From positions 1,302,001 to 1,366,000 of the forward strand of contig NZ_CP029145.1 of assembly GCF_003149515.1 (NCBI RefSeq): DNA of 64,000 nucleotides, in the 5' to 3' direction. The notes below the pieces were generated by a model. The model saw only the letters and a program-made list of their open reading frames with translations. It was not told the origin of the DNA and did not search any database. Made by a program: the position numbers and the translations under genes. Below are positions 42,287-51,398 of this stretch, one piece after another. The stretch is from Hymenobacter nivis (GTDB lineage: Bacteria > Bacteroidota > Bacteroidia > Cytophagales > Hymenobacteraceae). Within the stretch, counting starts at the first letter, position 1, and each line of letters begins with the position of its first letter.

Positions 42287-43579
42287 CTACCCTTGGCCCA
42301 ACTCGTCGCGCCCGCTGCGCAGCCAGAAAAACCCGCAGCCCAGCAGCAGGGCCCCGTAGCGCAGGGCGTGGGCCCACACCGCACCCGCCAGGCCCAGGGC
42401 CGGCACCAGCCCCGCCAGCAGCCCGGCGTAGAGCACCGCCGAGGCCGCCTGCACGGCCACGTAGCGCCCCGTACGGGCCTGAGCCGTGAGCTGAAAAATG
42501 AACACCCAGCTCAGAAACTTGGCCCAGTCGCCCAGCATCTGAGGGGCCAGCAGGGCCCGCGCCGCCAGCAGGCGCGGCGCAAAAAACAGTGGCAGCAGCC
42601 AGTCGCGGGCCAGAAATACGGCCCCCAGCGCCGCGGCCAGCGCCGGGGCCAGCACTACCAGCACCCCGCTCAGGTAGGCGCGGGCCGCGGCGGGCCGCCC
42701 CACCAGCGCCGCCAGCTGCGGGTAAAACACGCTGCTGAGCACGGCGGCCACCACCATGGTATAGTTATCCGAGAGCTTAGCAGCGGCCTGCCACACGTCG
42801 GTGCGGGCCGGGCCGAAGCGGGCCAGCAGCGCGGCCCGCACGGCCACGTCCACGGCCCGCCCAAACACGACGTTACCCACGGCCATCAGCCCGAACTGCG
42901 CCAGGCCCCGCAGCGCCGCCCGGCTAGGGGCCACCCACCGGCCCAGGCCCCGCAGCACCCCGGCCCGACCAGCCATTACCAAAGCGGGCACCACGGCCAG
43001 GCCCTGGCCCACAGCGTAGGCCAGCAGCACGGTGGGCAACGGCCAGCTGCGCCCGGGCCCCAGGCCGGCGGCTACGGCCGCGGTGCCCAGCGCAGCCGTG
43101 GCTACGGCCAGCCCTACGTAGGCCCGCAGCCGGCCGGCCGCCAGCAAGGCGGTGCCCAGGAAGGCTTGCGCCGTGTTCAGAGCCACACCGGCCACCAATA
43201 TGGCACGCTGCCCCGGGCTGGCCGCCAGCCCCGGCCACAGGAACAGCACCGCCGCGCCCAGCGCCAGCGCGGCCGCGTTCAGGGCCCCTGCCGCGCCCAG
43301 CCACGCCCGATAGCGGCGGCCACCGGGCCGCAGCGGAGCCAGGTACTTTACCAGGCCCACATGGGTGCCGTCAATGGGCAGCGTGGTGAGCAGGGCCATC
43401 ACGGCCTGCACCTGCGCCAGCAGCGTGAGGCCCCCCGCCGGGGCATGGGTAGCCACCAGCTTACCCACGGCAATAGCGCCCGCCGCCCGCGCCACCAGTC
43501 CCACGCCAGTGCCCAGCGCGCCCCGCACAAAGCTGCGCCACGCGGGCACAGCGCGGGCAGGTGGAACGGGTAGGGGCAT
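42287..43579 (-). CDS. Polysaccharide flippase (Wzx/MATE-like)
   Basis: About 430 residues and 12 or so membrane segments, such as AGAIAVGKLVATHAPAGGLTLLAQ, LAQFGLMAVGNVVFGRAVDVAVRAALLA, YTMVVAAVLSSVFYPQLAAL and WAKFLSWVFIFQLTAQ. THVGLVKYLAPL and ARTDVWQAAAKLSDNYT are typical for O-antigen translocases of the MOP superfamily. It would move lipid-linked glycan units across the inner membrane. Next to a GT2 and the GT-C-like protein, so a surface polysaccharide or lipid-linked glycan pathway is likely. ATG at 43579. Confidence 0.85.
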   Translation of the reverse strand: MPLPVPPARAVPAWRSFVRGALGTGVGLVARAAGAIAVGKLVATHAPAGGLTLLAQVQAVMALLTTLPIDGTHVGLVKYLAPLRPGGRRYRAWLGAAGALNAAALALGAAVLFLWPGLAASPGQRAILVAGVALNTAQAFLGTALLAAGRLRAYVGLAVATAALGTAAVAAGLGPGRSWPLPTVLLAYAVGQGLAVVPALVMAGRAGVLRGLGRWVAPSRAALRGLAQFGLMAVGNVVFGRAVDVAVRAALLARFGPARTDVWQAAAKLSDNYTMVVAAVLSSVFYPQLAALVGRPAAARAYLSGVLVVLAPALAAALGAVFLARDWLLPLFFAPRLLAARALLAPQMLGDWAKFLSWVFIFQLTAQARTGRYVAVQAASAVLYAGLLAGLVPALGLAGAVWAHALRYGALLLGCGFFWLRSGRDELGQG

Positions 43580-43880
43580 TCGGTTGGTGTACTAGTTGTT
43601 GGTTGTCAAAAAATTAGCTTTGAAGCTGTGTAGGAAGCCTATTGAACGCCCTGCCCATCTGGTGTCCGCGCAGCCGATGCATCTCTTCTGTTTTGATGAA
43701 CAGGTCATGCGAAGCGGTAGAGACGCTTTACTTGGTTCAGAGGCTATTTAACTTGATTCTTTGTCTCTTAGAATGGAATGTAGACGCTAATTTAAACAGC
43801 CCCAACCACCATTGCCGGGGAGCAATTATCAAAACCAACAAGCACTTGGTTTTCAAAGCGCCCCCTGGGGTGGCACGTGG
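43580..43880. other. Intergenic stretch made of degraded repeats
   Basis: No gene. The piece contains GAAGCTGTGTAGGAAGCC (43622), a degraded member of the AGCATCTCT hairpin family (GCAGCCGATGCATCTCT at 43671 with GAAGCGGTAGAGAC further on), and an inverted-end-like AATTTAAACAGCCCC near 43790. Looks like several small repeat insertions on top of each other. Confidence 0.45.
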
Positions 43881-44882
43881 TCACAGGTCTTTTTTCCAAC
43901 TCAGGCGCAGGCCGGCGGTCGCCCCCAGGTGGCGCTTGAAGCGCAGCAGCGACGCGTTGGGGCCCGCGGGCAGCGTGGAGGTACCTAGGTCGAGCACGGC
44001 CATGCCGCTGGCCCGTGCAAAGGCGTGCAGGCCCTCGTTGAGGAGCACCACCGGGCTCAGGGCGTTCTGGCTTAAAGGGCTGGCAGGGCAGAAGTTGTAA
44101 AGCACCGCTTCGCTCACGCGCACGGCCACCGTGAGGGCGGCCCACTCGCCGCTGGGGACCCGCACCGAAAACAGAAAGTAGTCGTTGGGAAAGGCCTCGA
44201 ACAACGCCTCCAGCCGCGCCAGGGGCAGCGGCGGCGCCTGCCCCCGTTCCTGCCGGCACGCGCTGAGAAAGGCGTGGGCGCGCGGCAGAAACCAGCGGTG
44301 CTCCTGCTCTACCACCAGGCCGTGGCGGGCGCACTTGTGCAGGCGGCGGCGCTCGGAGGGGTGCAGGCCAGCGGCGTAGTCACGGGCCAGGTCGAGGTGG
44401 TAGTTCTGCTCGGCCAGGGCCACGCGGTAGCCGCGCTGGTGCAGGGCCCCGGCCAGGGCAGCGGCTCCGGCGGGGTCGTAGCAAAACGGGTAGCCGCGCA
44501 CCGCCAGCTGCTGCTGGCCCAGCCCGCGCAGCGCCGCTTCGGCCGCCCCAAACAGCGCGTGCACGGCCCCCATGCCCAGGCCCGGGGCCAGCTGCGCCCC
44601 GCCGAACGGAGCTTGCCCGGGGCTGCGGGCCTGGCCGGTGGCGGGGTCGGCCACGGCGTGCAACTGGGCCACGGTTTGGCCGCCATCCTCCAGGTAAAAG
44701 CTGAGCACAGGGCCCGCTGGGGGTTGCAAGGCCTGGTGCGCGAGCTGCAAAAACAGCAGCGACTCGAAGGCTAGCGGGCGGCGCGGGGCGGCGGGGCGGG
44801 GCCCAGGGCCTGGGGCCCACACCGCCGGGGCCGCCCCAGAGGCCCCGGCTTCAAAAATGGAATAAGGCTCGGAAACGGACAC
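43881..44882 (-). CDS. GNAT/FemAB-like acyltransferase
   Basis: About 333 residues. A two-domain arrangement with FYLEDGGQTVAQLHAVADP, YPFCYDPAGAAALAGALHQRGY, LHPSERRRLHKCARHGLV, then FSVRVPSGEWAALTVAVRVSEAVLYNFCPAS and NEGLHAFARASGMAVLDLGTS. This fits FemAB-like members of the GNAT fold (often fused to polysaccharide clusters), but no catalytic residue can be named. GTG 44882 (VSVSEPYSIFEAG) is the best start; the frame before it is low-complexity. It is divergent from corA and upstream of the glycan genes on the same strand. Confidence 0.6.
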   Translation of the reverse strand: MSVSEPYSIFEAGASGAAPAVWAPGPGPRPAAPRRPLAFESLLFLQLAHQALQPPAGPVLSFYLEDGGQTVAQLHAVADPATGQARSPGQAPFGGAQLAPGLGMGAVHALFGAAEAALRGLGQQQLAVRGYPFCYDPAGAAALAGALHQRGYRVALAEQNYHLDLARDYAAGLHPSERRRLHKCARHGLVVEQEHRWFLPRAHAFLSACRQERGQAPPLPLARLEALFEAFPNDYFLFSVRVPSGEWAALTVAVRVSEAVLYNFCPASPLSQNALSPVVLLNEGLHAFARASGMAVLDLGTSTLPAGPNASLLRFKRHLGATAGLRLSWKKDL

Positions 44883-44994
44883 AGTGCGCAGAAAAAGCCC
44901 GGCAAAGTACGGCCCGGCCGGGGCCCCGGCCCAACCCCGGGGCCCCGGCGGCGTATTTTGCCCCGAATTTCCCGCCCGCTCGCCGCCCCTTCGC

Positions 44995-46158
44995 ATGGCT
45001 CCCCCCGATTCTTCCCCCCCCGCACCGGCCACCGACGCCGACCGCGCCGCCCTCCGCGAAACCCGCGCCCAGCGCGTGGGCCAGCGGCCGGGCACCCTCA
45101 CCGTGCGCCCCGGGGCCCCCACGCCGCGCCTGTTTTTGATGGCCTACGACGAGGACAACTGCGACGAGGCCGAATACACGGGCCGCTACGACGAGCTGCT
45201 CGAAACCCTGCGCACGGGCCCCGGGCGCAAATACTGGCTCGACGTGCGCGGCTACGGCGACCTGCCGCTGCTGGAGCAGCTCATGGAAAACTTCAACCTG
45301 CACCCGCTGCAAATGGAGGACGTGCTCGGCGACTACCAGCGGGCCAAGGTGGAGGTGTTCGACGACAACCGCCTGTTCCTGGTTTCGCGCATGACGGAGT
45401 TCACCACCAACCTGGAAATCGACGACGACCAGCTCTCCATCTTCACGGGGCCCAACTACGTGCTCACGTTTCAGGACGACTACGAGGACTGCCTGGAGGT
45501 GCTGCGCAACCGCCTGCGGGGCCCCAGCAGCCAGCTCCGCCGCCGCCCCATCGCCTACCTCGCCTACGCCCTCACCGACGTTGTGCTCGACCACTACTAC
45601 CCTACGATGGCGGCCATCGGCGACTACATTGAGGAGCTGGAGGACAGCATTTTCGTGGCCCGGCGCGAGCGGCGGCTGCTCAGCCGCATCCTGCAAGTGA
45701 AGAAAAGCGTGGTGCGCTTCCGCCGCCTGGTATACCCCGAGCGCGACAAAATTGCGGAAATCCTGCGCCTGCCCGACGAGGTGGTGCCCGAGGACATCAA
45801 AACCTACTACCGCGACTGCTACGACCACGCCATCCAGGCCCTGGACCTGGCCGAGAGCTACCGCGACAACATCAGCAGCCTGGCCGACCTGTACCTCTCC
45901 GACCAGAGCAACCGCATGAACGAAGTGATGAAGGTGCTGACCATCATCAGCTCCATCTTCATCCCGCTGAGCTTCGTGGTGGGCCTCTACGGCATGAACT
46001 TCCAGCGCGACGACGGCCACGGCCACGCCCTGCCCCTCAACATGCCCGAGCTGTACCAGCCCTGGGGCTACCCCGTGCTGCTGGCCATCCTGGCCTTCAT
46101 CGTGGCCGGCCAGCTGTATTATTTCTGGCGCAAAGGCTGGCTGTCGAGCGGCGATTAG
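44995..46158 (+). CDS. corA: CorA family magnesium/cobalt transporter
   Basis: About 387 residues. The soluble domain includes LHPLQMEDVLGDYQRAKVEVF and FRRLVYPERDKIAEIL, with the long helix SNRMNEVMKVLTIISSIFIPLSFVVGLYGMNF, whose GMN near residue 333 is the selectivity filter, and a second membrane helix LLAILAFIVAGQLYYFW. Pentameric Mg2+ channel of the inner membrane. The start ATG 44995 is preferred (MAPPDSSPPAP); residues 1-30 are low complexity. Followed by a palindromic repeat. Confidence 0.94.
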   Translation: MAPPDSSPPAPATDADRAALRETRAQRVGQRPGTLTVRPGAPTPRLFLMAYDEDNCDEAEYTGRYDELLETLRTGPGRKYWLDVRGYGDLPLLEQLMENFNLHPLQMEDVLGDYQRAKVEVFDDNRLFLVSRMTEFTTNLEIDDDQLSIFTGPNYVLTFQDDYEDCLEVLRNRLRGPSSQLRRRPIAYLAYALTDVVLDHYYPTMAAIGDYIEELEDSIFVARRERRLLSRILQVKKSVVRFRRLVYPERDKIAEILRLPDEVVPEDIKTYYRDCYDHAIQALDLAESYRDNISSLADLYLSDQSNRMNEVMKVLTIISSIFIPLSFVVGLYGMNFQRDDGHGHALPLNMPELYQPWGYPVLLAILAFIVAGQLYYFWRKGWLSSGD

Positions 46159-46183
46159 GGCCCTGGGAAAACAGGACACTAGG

Positions 46184-46298
46184 AAAAACATAAAACGGTC
46201 ATGCTGAGCGCAGCCGAAGCATCTCTCCCTCTGAGTAATTAATTACTGCTGCGGGAGAGATGCTTCGGCTGCGCTCAGCATGACCGTTTTATGTTTTT
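46184..46298. repeat. Long palindromic repeat, AGCATCTCT family, copy 1
   Basis: Arms of about 45 bp, perfectly paired: AAAAACATAAAACGGTCATG continuing through TGAGCGCAGCCGAAGCATCT at left, inverted at right to 46298. It lies between the convergent corA and luciferase-like genes. Other copies: 63772-63862 and, diverged, 62461-62540 and near 43671. It can act as a terminator, but its recurrence marks it as a dispersed repeat. Confidence 0.85.
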
Positions 46299-46308
46299 GA
46301 ATAGAAAC

Positions 46309-47358
46309 CTACTCTTTGAAAGCCAACTGGCTTTCTGCCTCGGGCTGGGTGACGCCGCGCAGGGCCCCGGCCAGGATTTCGTAGGAATGGATGCGGGCCG
46401 CGTGGCTGAAGATGTTGGAGACGGCCATGATTTCGTTGACCTGCGTCTGGTCGATGAAGTCCTGCAAATCGGCTTGCAGCGTGGCCGGGCCGCCGATGAA
46501 GGAGTAGGCCAGCATTTGCTGCACGGCCTGCTGCTGGGCAGGGCCCCAGAGCGGGGCCATCGACTCGACGGGCGGGGCCAGCGGGGCGGGCCGGCCGGAG
46601 ATAACGCTTAGCATGAACTGCTGCAACGACGTGGACAGCCATTGCGCCTCGGCATCGGTGTCGGCGGCCACTACGTTCACGCAGGCAATGGCGTAGGGCT
46701 GGGCCAGGGCCGCCGAGGGCCGGAAGTTTTGGCGGTAAATGTCGAAGGCGGCCATGAGCTGGGCCGGCGCGAAGTGGCTGGCGAAGGCATAGGGCAGGCC
46801 CAGGGCCGCCGCCAGGTAGGCGCTGTCGGTGCTGGAGCCCAGGATGTAAATCGGCACATCCAGGCCTTCGCCGGGAATGGCCCGCACCGCGGCGGTGCTG
46901 TTGGCGGCCGAAAAATAGGTTTGCAGCTGCTGCACGTCGCGCGGGAAATCCTGCACCCCGCCGAAGCGGCCGCCCCGGATGGCCTGCGCCGTGGCCTGGT
47001 CGGAGCCCGGGGCCCGGCCCAGGCCCAAGTCGATGCGGCCGGGGTAGAGCGTGGCCAGCGTACCCAGCTGCTCGGCCACTACCAGCGGGGCGTGGTTGGG
47101 CAGCATGATGCCACCCGAGCCCAGGCGCAGCGTGGTGGTGCCGCCGGCGAGGTAGCCCATCAGCACCACCGGGGCCGAACTGGCCACGCTGGCCATGTTG
47201 TGGTGCTCGGAGAGCCAGTAGCGGGTATAGCCCTGTTTTTCAACCTGCTGGGCCAGGTCCAGGCTGTGGCGAAAGGTATCGGCGGGCGTGGTGCCGGCCG
47301 CAATGGGGGCCAGATCGAGCACCGAGAAAACGACGGAAGCAGCGGTGTTTGTTAACAT
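46309..47358 (-). CDS. LLM class flavin-dependent oxidoreductase
   Basis: About 349 residues, bacterial luciferase-like monooxygenase fold. Typical: VVFSVLDLAPIAAGTTP, TRYWLSEHHNMASVASSAPVVLMG, GSGGIMLPNHAPLVVAEQLGTL, and RIDLGLGRAPGSD. Uses reduced FMN to oxidise small organics; the MSMEG-0569/YhbW-like subgroup is similar. Cytosolic, substrate not predictable. ATG 47358. Convergent with corA. Confidence 0.92.
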   Translation of the reverse strand: MLTNTAASVVFSVLDLAPIAAGTTPADTFRHSLDLAQQVEKQGYTRYWLSEHHNMASVASSAPVVLMGYLAGGTTTLRLGSGGIMLPNHAPLVVAEQLGTLATLYPGRIDLGLGRAPGSDQATAQAIRGGRFGGVQDFPRDVQQLQTYFSAANSTAAVRAIPGEGLDVPIYILGSSTDSAYLAAALGLPYAFASHFAPAQLMAAFDIYRQNFRPSAALAQPYAIACVNVVAADTDAEAQWLSTSLQQFMLSVISGRPAPLAPPVESMAPLWGPAQQQAVQQMLAYSFIGGPATLQADLQDFIDQTQVNEIMAVSNIFSHAARIHSYEILAGALRGVTQPEAESQLAFKE

Positions 47359-47512
47359 ATAGATGCAGAATGAAGAGTAACAGCGGTTGTTACACTTAAC
47401 CTATTTCTGCGCAAAATGATTGCTCGCACCCCACCCAGACCCCAAGGCACTAAGAAGCTACACGGATGGAGGTTTATCATTCCGACACTCCCGCCCCAGG
47501 GCCCCGGCACAA

Positions 47513-48067
47513 TTAGCCCAGGAGGGTACGCACCTGGCGCACGCGCTCGGCTACTGAGCCATCGACGCAGGTGTAGGGGATGCCGAGCAGATCGAGCTGC
47601 ATCAGCGTGGTGCCCTGCTGCACGTTGCGCAGCGCCTCGGGGCCCCGCCAGCCGTCGGCCTCGAACGGGATGGACGGCTGGCATACCACGGTGTGGGCAT
47701 AGCGCGTGCGGCAGTCGCGGGCCAGTTGGAGCAGGGCCGGGTCGCAGCGCTGGTAATAGTAGTACGAGTAAAGGGAGGTAGTGATGGCGTTGGTATCGAC
47801 GAACAAAAACCGGCGCGCCTGGGCCAACTCCTCGTCTTCGATTTGGAGGTGCTGCTGGGCGATGTGCAGGTGGTCAGCGAAGGTGAGGGCCCCCATTTTT
47901 TCCTCGGTAAGCTGGCGACCGTACTCGGGCACCCACACGGTGCTGTAGGCCGCGGCCAAGGCCCGGCACAGGGTGGTTTTGCCGGTGCTTTCGGCCCCCA
48001 GCAGCACCACGCGCACCGGGGCAGGCGGCGCAGGATCAGACAAATTTGTAACGGGCATCACATCCAT
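47513..48067 (-). CDS. NadR-like nicotinamide riboside kinase / AAA ATPase
   Basis: About 184 residues. P-loop VVLLGAESTGKTTLCRALA near residue 29, then VWVPEYGRQLTE, LFVDTNAITTSLYSYYYYQRC, and VVCQPSIPFEADGWRG. This is the ribosylnicotinamide kinase domain of NadR, without adenylyltransferase and HTH parts. It phosphorylates nicotinamide riboside to NMN in NAD salvage. The start may be 48067 (MDVMPVTNLSD) or 48058 (MPVTNLSD). No transporter (PnuC) nearby. Confidence 0.82.
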   Translation of the reverse strand: MDVMPVTNLSDPAPPAPVRVVLLGAESTGKTTLCRALAAAYSTVWVPEYGRQLTEEKMGALTFADHLHIAQQHLQIEDEELAQARRFLFVDTNAITTSLYSYYYYQRCDPALLQLARDCRTRYAHTVVCQPSIPFEADGWRGPEALRNVQQGTTLMQLDLLGIPYTCVDGSVAERVRQVRTLLG

Positions 48068-48388
48068 AATCGCGGGCAATAATCGGCACAATATTACGCC
48101 GCACCGGGTGCGCTACCCATGCGCCGGGCCCCAACGGCCCCTTCTCCGGCAACGCAGCAGGTGGCAACCGCCGCCGGCCCAACCCCTCCCCATTTCCCCG
48201 GCTGGCCCCACTGGGCCGCCGGCCGCTTTGCGCGCGCCGGTGGCTCCACTCGTGCGTTTCGCGCTGGGCCGGGGCATGCCGCCGCCACTCCTGCCCATTG
48301 GGCCGGGGCTGCCACACCGCAGGGTTTCCGAGAAGTAGTTAGACCTAAACCCACAGCAACGGATGTCCCACCGGCTGATTTATTTTTC
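48068..48388. other. Gene-less GC-rich stretch
   Basis: No recognisable coding on either strand; Pro- and Ala-rich shadow frames only. It ends at the hairpin element starting at 48389. The missing N-terminal part of the metal-efflux adaptor would be expected here but is not seen. Confidence 0.4.
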
Positions 48389-48459
48389 AGCGGTGGTCTA
48401 AAACGGGGTGGTCCAGCGACTTCTTCCGTCGCCGGACCACCCCGTTTTAGACCACCGCT
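48389..48459. mobile_element. Hairpin element (AGCGGTGGTCTAAAACGG family), copy 2
   Basis: AGCGGTGGTCTAAAACGGGG at the left end pairs with the right end to 48459, over 32 bp with a single mismatch and a TTCTTCC loop. The ends match those of the 30864-31010 element. The right border touches the point where the metal-efflux adaptor frame begins. Confidence 0.7.
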
Positions 48460-48888
48460 ATCCGCTTCTCGCTGGGCAACGACTCGGTGAGCCGCGAGCG
48501 CACGGCCCACGTTTACCTCATCAGCAGAACCATCAGTCCCGGGTGCATCGTACGCGTGCGCCCCCACCTCAACCGCGAAGATGAGCTGCTGCTGCCGGGC
48601 ACCTTTGCACGGGCCGTTATCGAAACCAACCGCGTGGCCGTACCCACCCTGCCCGAGAAAGCCGTGGTGTAGTACTGGGCGCAGGCCTACGTTTTTGTCG
48701 CCGCCGATTCGGCCGCCCAGGCCGGTACCTCCGTTTACCGCCCGGTGCCCGTGACGCGGGGTGTGAGCGAGGACGGCTACCCCAAAATCCACCTGCCCGC
48801 CGCCGAAACGGGCCGGCCGTTGCGCTTCGTCACCGAAGGCGCGTATTCCCTGCTCGGCAAGCTCAAGAATGCCAAGGAGGAGGAATAC
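48460..48888 (+). pseudogene. RND metal-efflux adaptor (CzcB/CusB-like), 3' remnant
   Basis: After the hairpin element the frame reads AIRFSLGNDSVSRERTAHVYL, REDELLLPGTFARAVIETNR, VAVPTLPEKAVV, then a TAG (48670-48672) and on as YWAQAYVFVAADSAAQ, TRGVSEDGYPKIHLPAAETG, FVTEGAYSLLGKLKNAKEEE. This is the C-terminal beta-barrel and membrane-proximal part of a periplasmic adaptor of RND heavy-metal pumps. The N-terminal part is missing, and a stop interrupts it, so it is non-functional. It lies just before a metal P-type ATPase, which fits an earlier metal-resistance locus. Confidence 0.7.
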
Positions 48889-48944
48889 CCGCCGGTACGG
48901 CCCGCCGCCTCATTTCCTGCCTTTCCGCTGATTTTCACTAGTAT

Positions 48945-51062
48945 ATGCCCGACCCTTCATCCGACAACCTCAACGAGGAGCTAAATACCGCCAAGCAGGT
49001 GCGGCCCGAAAACGTGGGGGCCCTCACCCGCGCCCAGCTCACGCCCGAAGCCGCCGCCGCGCCCCAGGGCCACGACGTGCCCGGCCACGACCACGGCGAC
49101 GCGGAGCCCAACGACGCGGACCACACCGGCCACGAACATACGGACCACGACCATGCTAGCCACGGCCACGACGGCCACGACCACGGCCCGGCCGGCGATA
49201 ACCCGTACCTCGCGCCGGGCATCAGCCTGGGGCTGATGCTTGCCGGCATTGCCCTGGACTATTATAAAGTCGGATTTTTCACCGGTTACGTGCGCCCCGT
49301 CTGGTATGGTGTGGCCTATGTGCTGGTGGGCTGGAAAGTGCTGCGCTCGGCCATCCAGAGCATCCCCAGCGGCAACATTTTCAACGAGTTTCTGCTGATG
49401 GGCATTGCCACCATCGGCGCGTTTGCCCTGGGCGAATATGCCGAGGGCGTGGCCGTGATGCTGTTTTACACCGTGGGCGAGCTGTTTCAGGACGCCGCCG
49501 TGAACCGGGCCAAGCGCAGCATCAAGGCCCTACTCGAAATTCAGGCCACCGAAGTGGGCGTGCTGCGCGACGGCCAGCGCCTGGTACTCGACCCGAAAGC
49601 CGTGGTGGTGGGCGACGTGATTGAAGTGCGCCCCGGCGAGAAAGTGGCCCTCGACGGCACCCTGCAATCCGAGCGCGGCACCTTCAACACGGCCGCCCTC
49701 ACCGGCGAATCGGTGCCCCAAACCAAGCTGAAGGGCGACACCGTGCTGGCCGGCATGATTAACCAGGATACGCTGAGTGAAATCACCGTCACGGCCGCGT
49801 TCAAAGACACCAAGCTGAGCAAGATTCTGGCGATGGTGCAGGACGCGGTGGGCCGCAAGGCCAAAACCCAGCAGTTCATCACCAGGTTTGCCCGCGTCTA
49901 CACGCCCATTGTGGTGGCGTTAGCGCTGCTGCTCACCTTGTTGCCCTACTTTTTTGTGGATGACTACGTGTTCCGCGACTGGCTCTACCGGGCGCTGGTG
50001 TTCCTGGTTATTTCCTGCCCGTGCGCGCTGGTTATCAGCATTCCACTCGGCTATTTCGGCGGTATTGGGGCGGCTTCCAAGGCGGGCGTGCTCTTCAAGG
50101 GCTCCAACTTTCTCGATGTCATGCGCGAGATTGATACCGTGGTGCTGGACAAAACCGGCACTCTCACCAAGGGCGTGTTTGCCGTGCAGCAGGTGGTGGC
50201 CGCGCCCGGCCAGACCGAGGCCCGGTTTATGGCCCTGGCCGCCGCGCTCGAAGCCAAATCTACCCACCCCATTGCCCGGGCGCTGGTGCAGCACGTGGGG
50301 CCCACCGGTCCGCCGCTGGCCGTCGAAAACGCGGAGGAGATTGCCGGCCACGGCCTGCGCGGCCGCGTCGACGGCCAGGACGTGCTGGCCGGCAACACTA
50401 AGCTGCTCAGCAAGTTCAATGTCGCTTACCCCACCGAAATCGACCAGCTCGTCGACAGCATCGTGGTGGTGGCCGTGGGCGGCGCGTACGCTGGCTACCT
50501 CACCGTGGCCGACGAAATCAAGGAGGATGCCGCCCAGGCCGTGCGCGAACTCAAAGCACTGGGCATCAGCACCATCGTCATGCTTTCCGGTGATAAAGAT
50601 GCCATTGTGCAGCGCGTGGCCAAAACGCTGGGCATCACTGAGGCCCACGGCGGCCTGCTGCCCGAAGACAAAGCTGCCCATGTCGAGCGTCTGAAAGCCG
50701 CCGGCCACCGCCTGGCCTTCGTGGGCGACGGTGTGAATGACGCCCCCGTAGTGGCCCTGGCCGACGTGGGCATCGCCATGGGCGGCCTCGGCTCCGACGC
50801 CACCATCGAAACCGCCGACGTGGTAATTCAGACCGACCACCCCAGCAAGATTGCCACTGCCCGCCGCATCGCCGTGGCCACGCACACCGTGGTCTGGCAA
50901 AATATCTGGTTGGCTTTCGCCGTAAAAGCCGTGGTGCTGGTTCTCGGAGCCGGCGGCCTGGCCACCATGTGGGAAGCCGTGTTTGCCGATGTGGGCGTGG
51001 CCCTGCTGGCCATCCTCAACGCCGTCCGCATCCAGCGCATGGATTTCACCAGCAAGCCCTAG
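48945..51062 (+). CDS. Heavy-metal P1B-type ATPase with His-rich N-terminus
   Basis: About 705 residues. Residues 40-90 are packed with His and Asp (GHDHGDAEPNDADHTGHEHT), a likely Zn/Cd/Co/Ni-binding region. Core motifs: TGES near 253 (actuator), ISCPCALVISIPLGYFGGIG (CPC metal site) near 357, VVLDKTGTLTKG near 401 (phosphorylation Asp), HP locus THPIARAL, and FVGDGVNDAPVVAL near 593. Exports divalent soft metal ions (ZntA/CadA type) across the inner membrane. Directly follows the adaptor remnant; no adjacent regulator is seen. ATG 48945. Confidence 0.93.
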   Translation: MPDPSSDNLNEELNTAKQVRPENVGALTRAQLTPEAAAAPQGHDVPGHDHGDAEPNDADHTGHEHTDHDHASHGHDGHDHGPAGDNPYLAPGISLGLMLAGIALDYYKVGFFTGYVRPVWYGVAYVLVGWKVLRSAIQSIPSGNIFNEFLLMGIATIGAFALGEYAEGVAVMLFYTVGELFQDAAVNRAKRSIKALLEIQATEVGVLRDGQRLVLDPKAVVVGDVIEVRPGEKVALDGTLQSERGTFNTAALTGESVPQTKLKGDTVLAGMINQDTLSEITVTAAFKDTKLSKILAMVQDAVGRKAKTQQFITRFARVYTPIVVALALLLTLLPYFFVDDYVFRDWLYRALVFLVISCPCALVISIPLGYFGGIGAASKAGVLFKGSNFLDVMREIDTVVLDKTGTLTKGVFAVQQVVAAPGQTEARFMALAAALEAKSTHPIARALVQHVGPTGPPLAVENAEEIAGHGLRGRVDGQDVLAGNTKLLSKFNVAYPTEIDQLVDSIVVVAVGGAYAGYLTVADEIKEDAAQAVRELKALGISTIVMLSGDKDAIVQRVAKTLGITEAHGGLLPEDKAAHVERLKAAGHRLAFVGDGVNDAPVVALADVGIAMGGLGSDATIETADVVIQTDHPSKIATARRIAVATHTVVWQNIWLAFAVKAVVLVLGAGGLATMWEAVFADVGVALLAILNAVRIQRMDFTSKP

Positions 51063-51398
51063 CGCCCTGCCGTGGCTCGCTCCTTGTGCACGAGTACGTC
51101 AACAGGCTGAGCCACTACAATTTTACCCTACCTGGGCGTGTTGCGGATGGAAAGCTACACGCTGTGCGCAATCCGGCCAGCCGGGAAGAACGGCTCGCTT
51201 AAATTCCTTAGAATCTGTTTGACTTAATTTTTTGACCCCTGGAACGGGGTAAAGACGCATCCTTGCGTCTTCGGTTTGAACGGTATCCGGACAAGTCGTT
51301 CCATTCGGAAACGCAAGGGTGCGTTTTTACCCCGCGCTGACGCTAATGCAAATAGGTTCTTGGCGTTGCTTTCTGTTCTGGCTCCCGTGCGACCCCCG
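51063..51398. other. Intergenic stretch with a palindromic repeat
   Basis: No gene seen. Begins with AT-poor filler, then AATCTGTTTGACTTAATTTT (51210) resembling the end of the 3096-3293 element, and the palindrome 51245-51334. Confidence 0.5.
51245..51334. repeat. Palindromic repeat, AGACGCA family, copy 1
   Basis: CGGGGTAAAGACGCATCCTT (51245) is inverted at 51311-51334 with two mismatches in 24 bases. Related to 55850-55964, which carries the same GACGCA...TGCGTC core. Confidence 0.65.

Noticed and set aside
42212..43573. 453-codon plus-strand frame opposite the flippase gene
   Set aside because: Gln/Arg/His-rich shadow without any domain; the minus strand shows regular membrane helices.
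44851..46191. 446-codon minus-strand frame opposite corA
   Set aside because: Val/His/Gln-rich shadow; the plus strand has the GMN motif and CorA helices.
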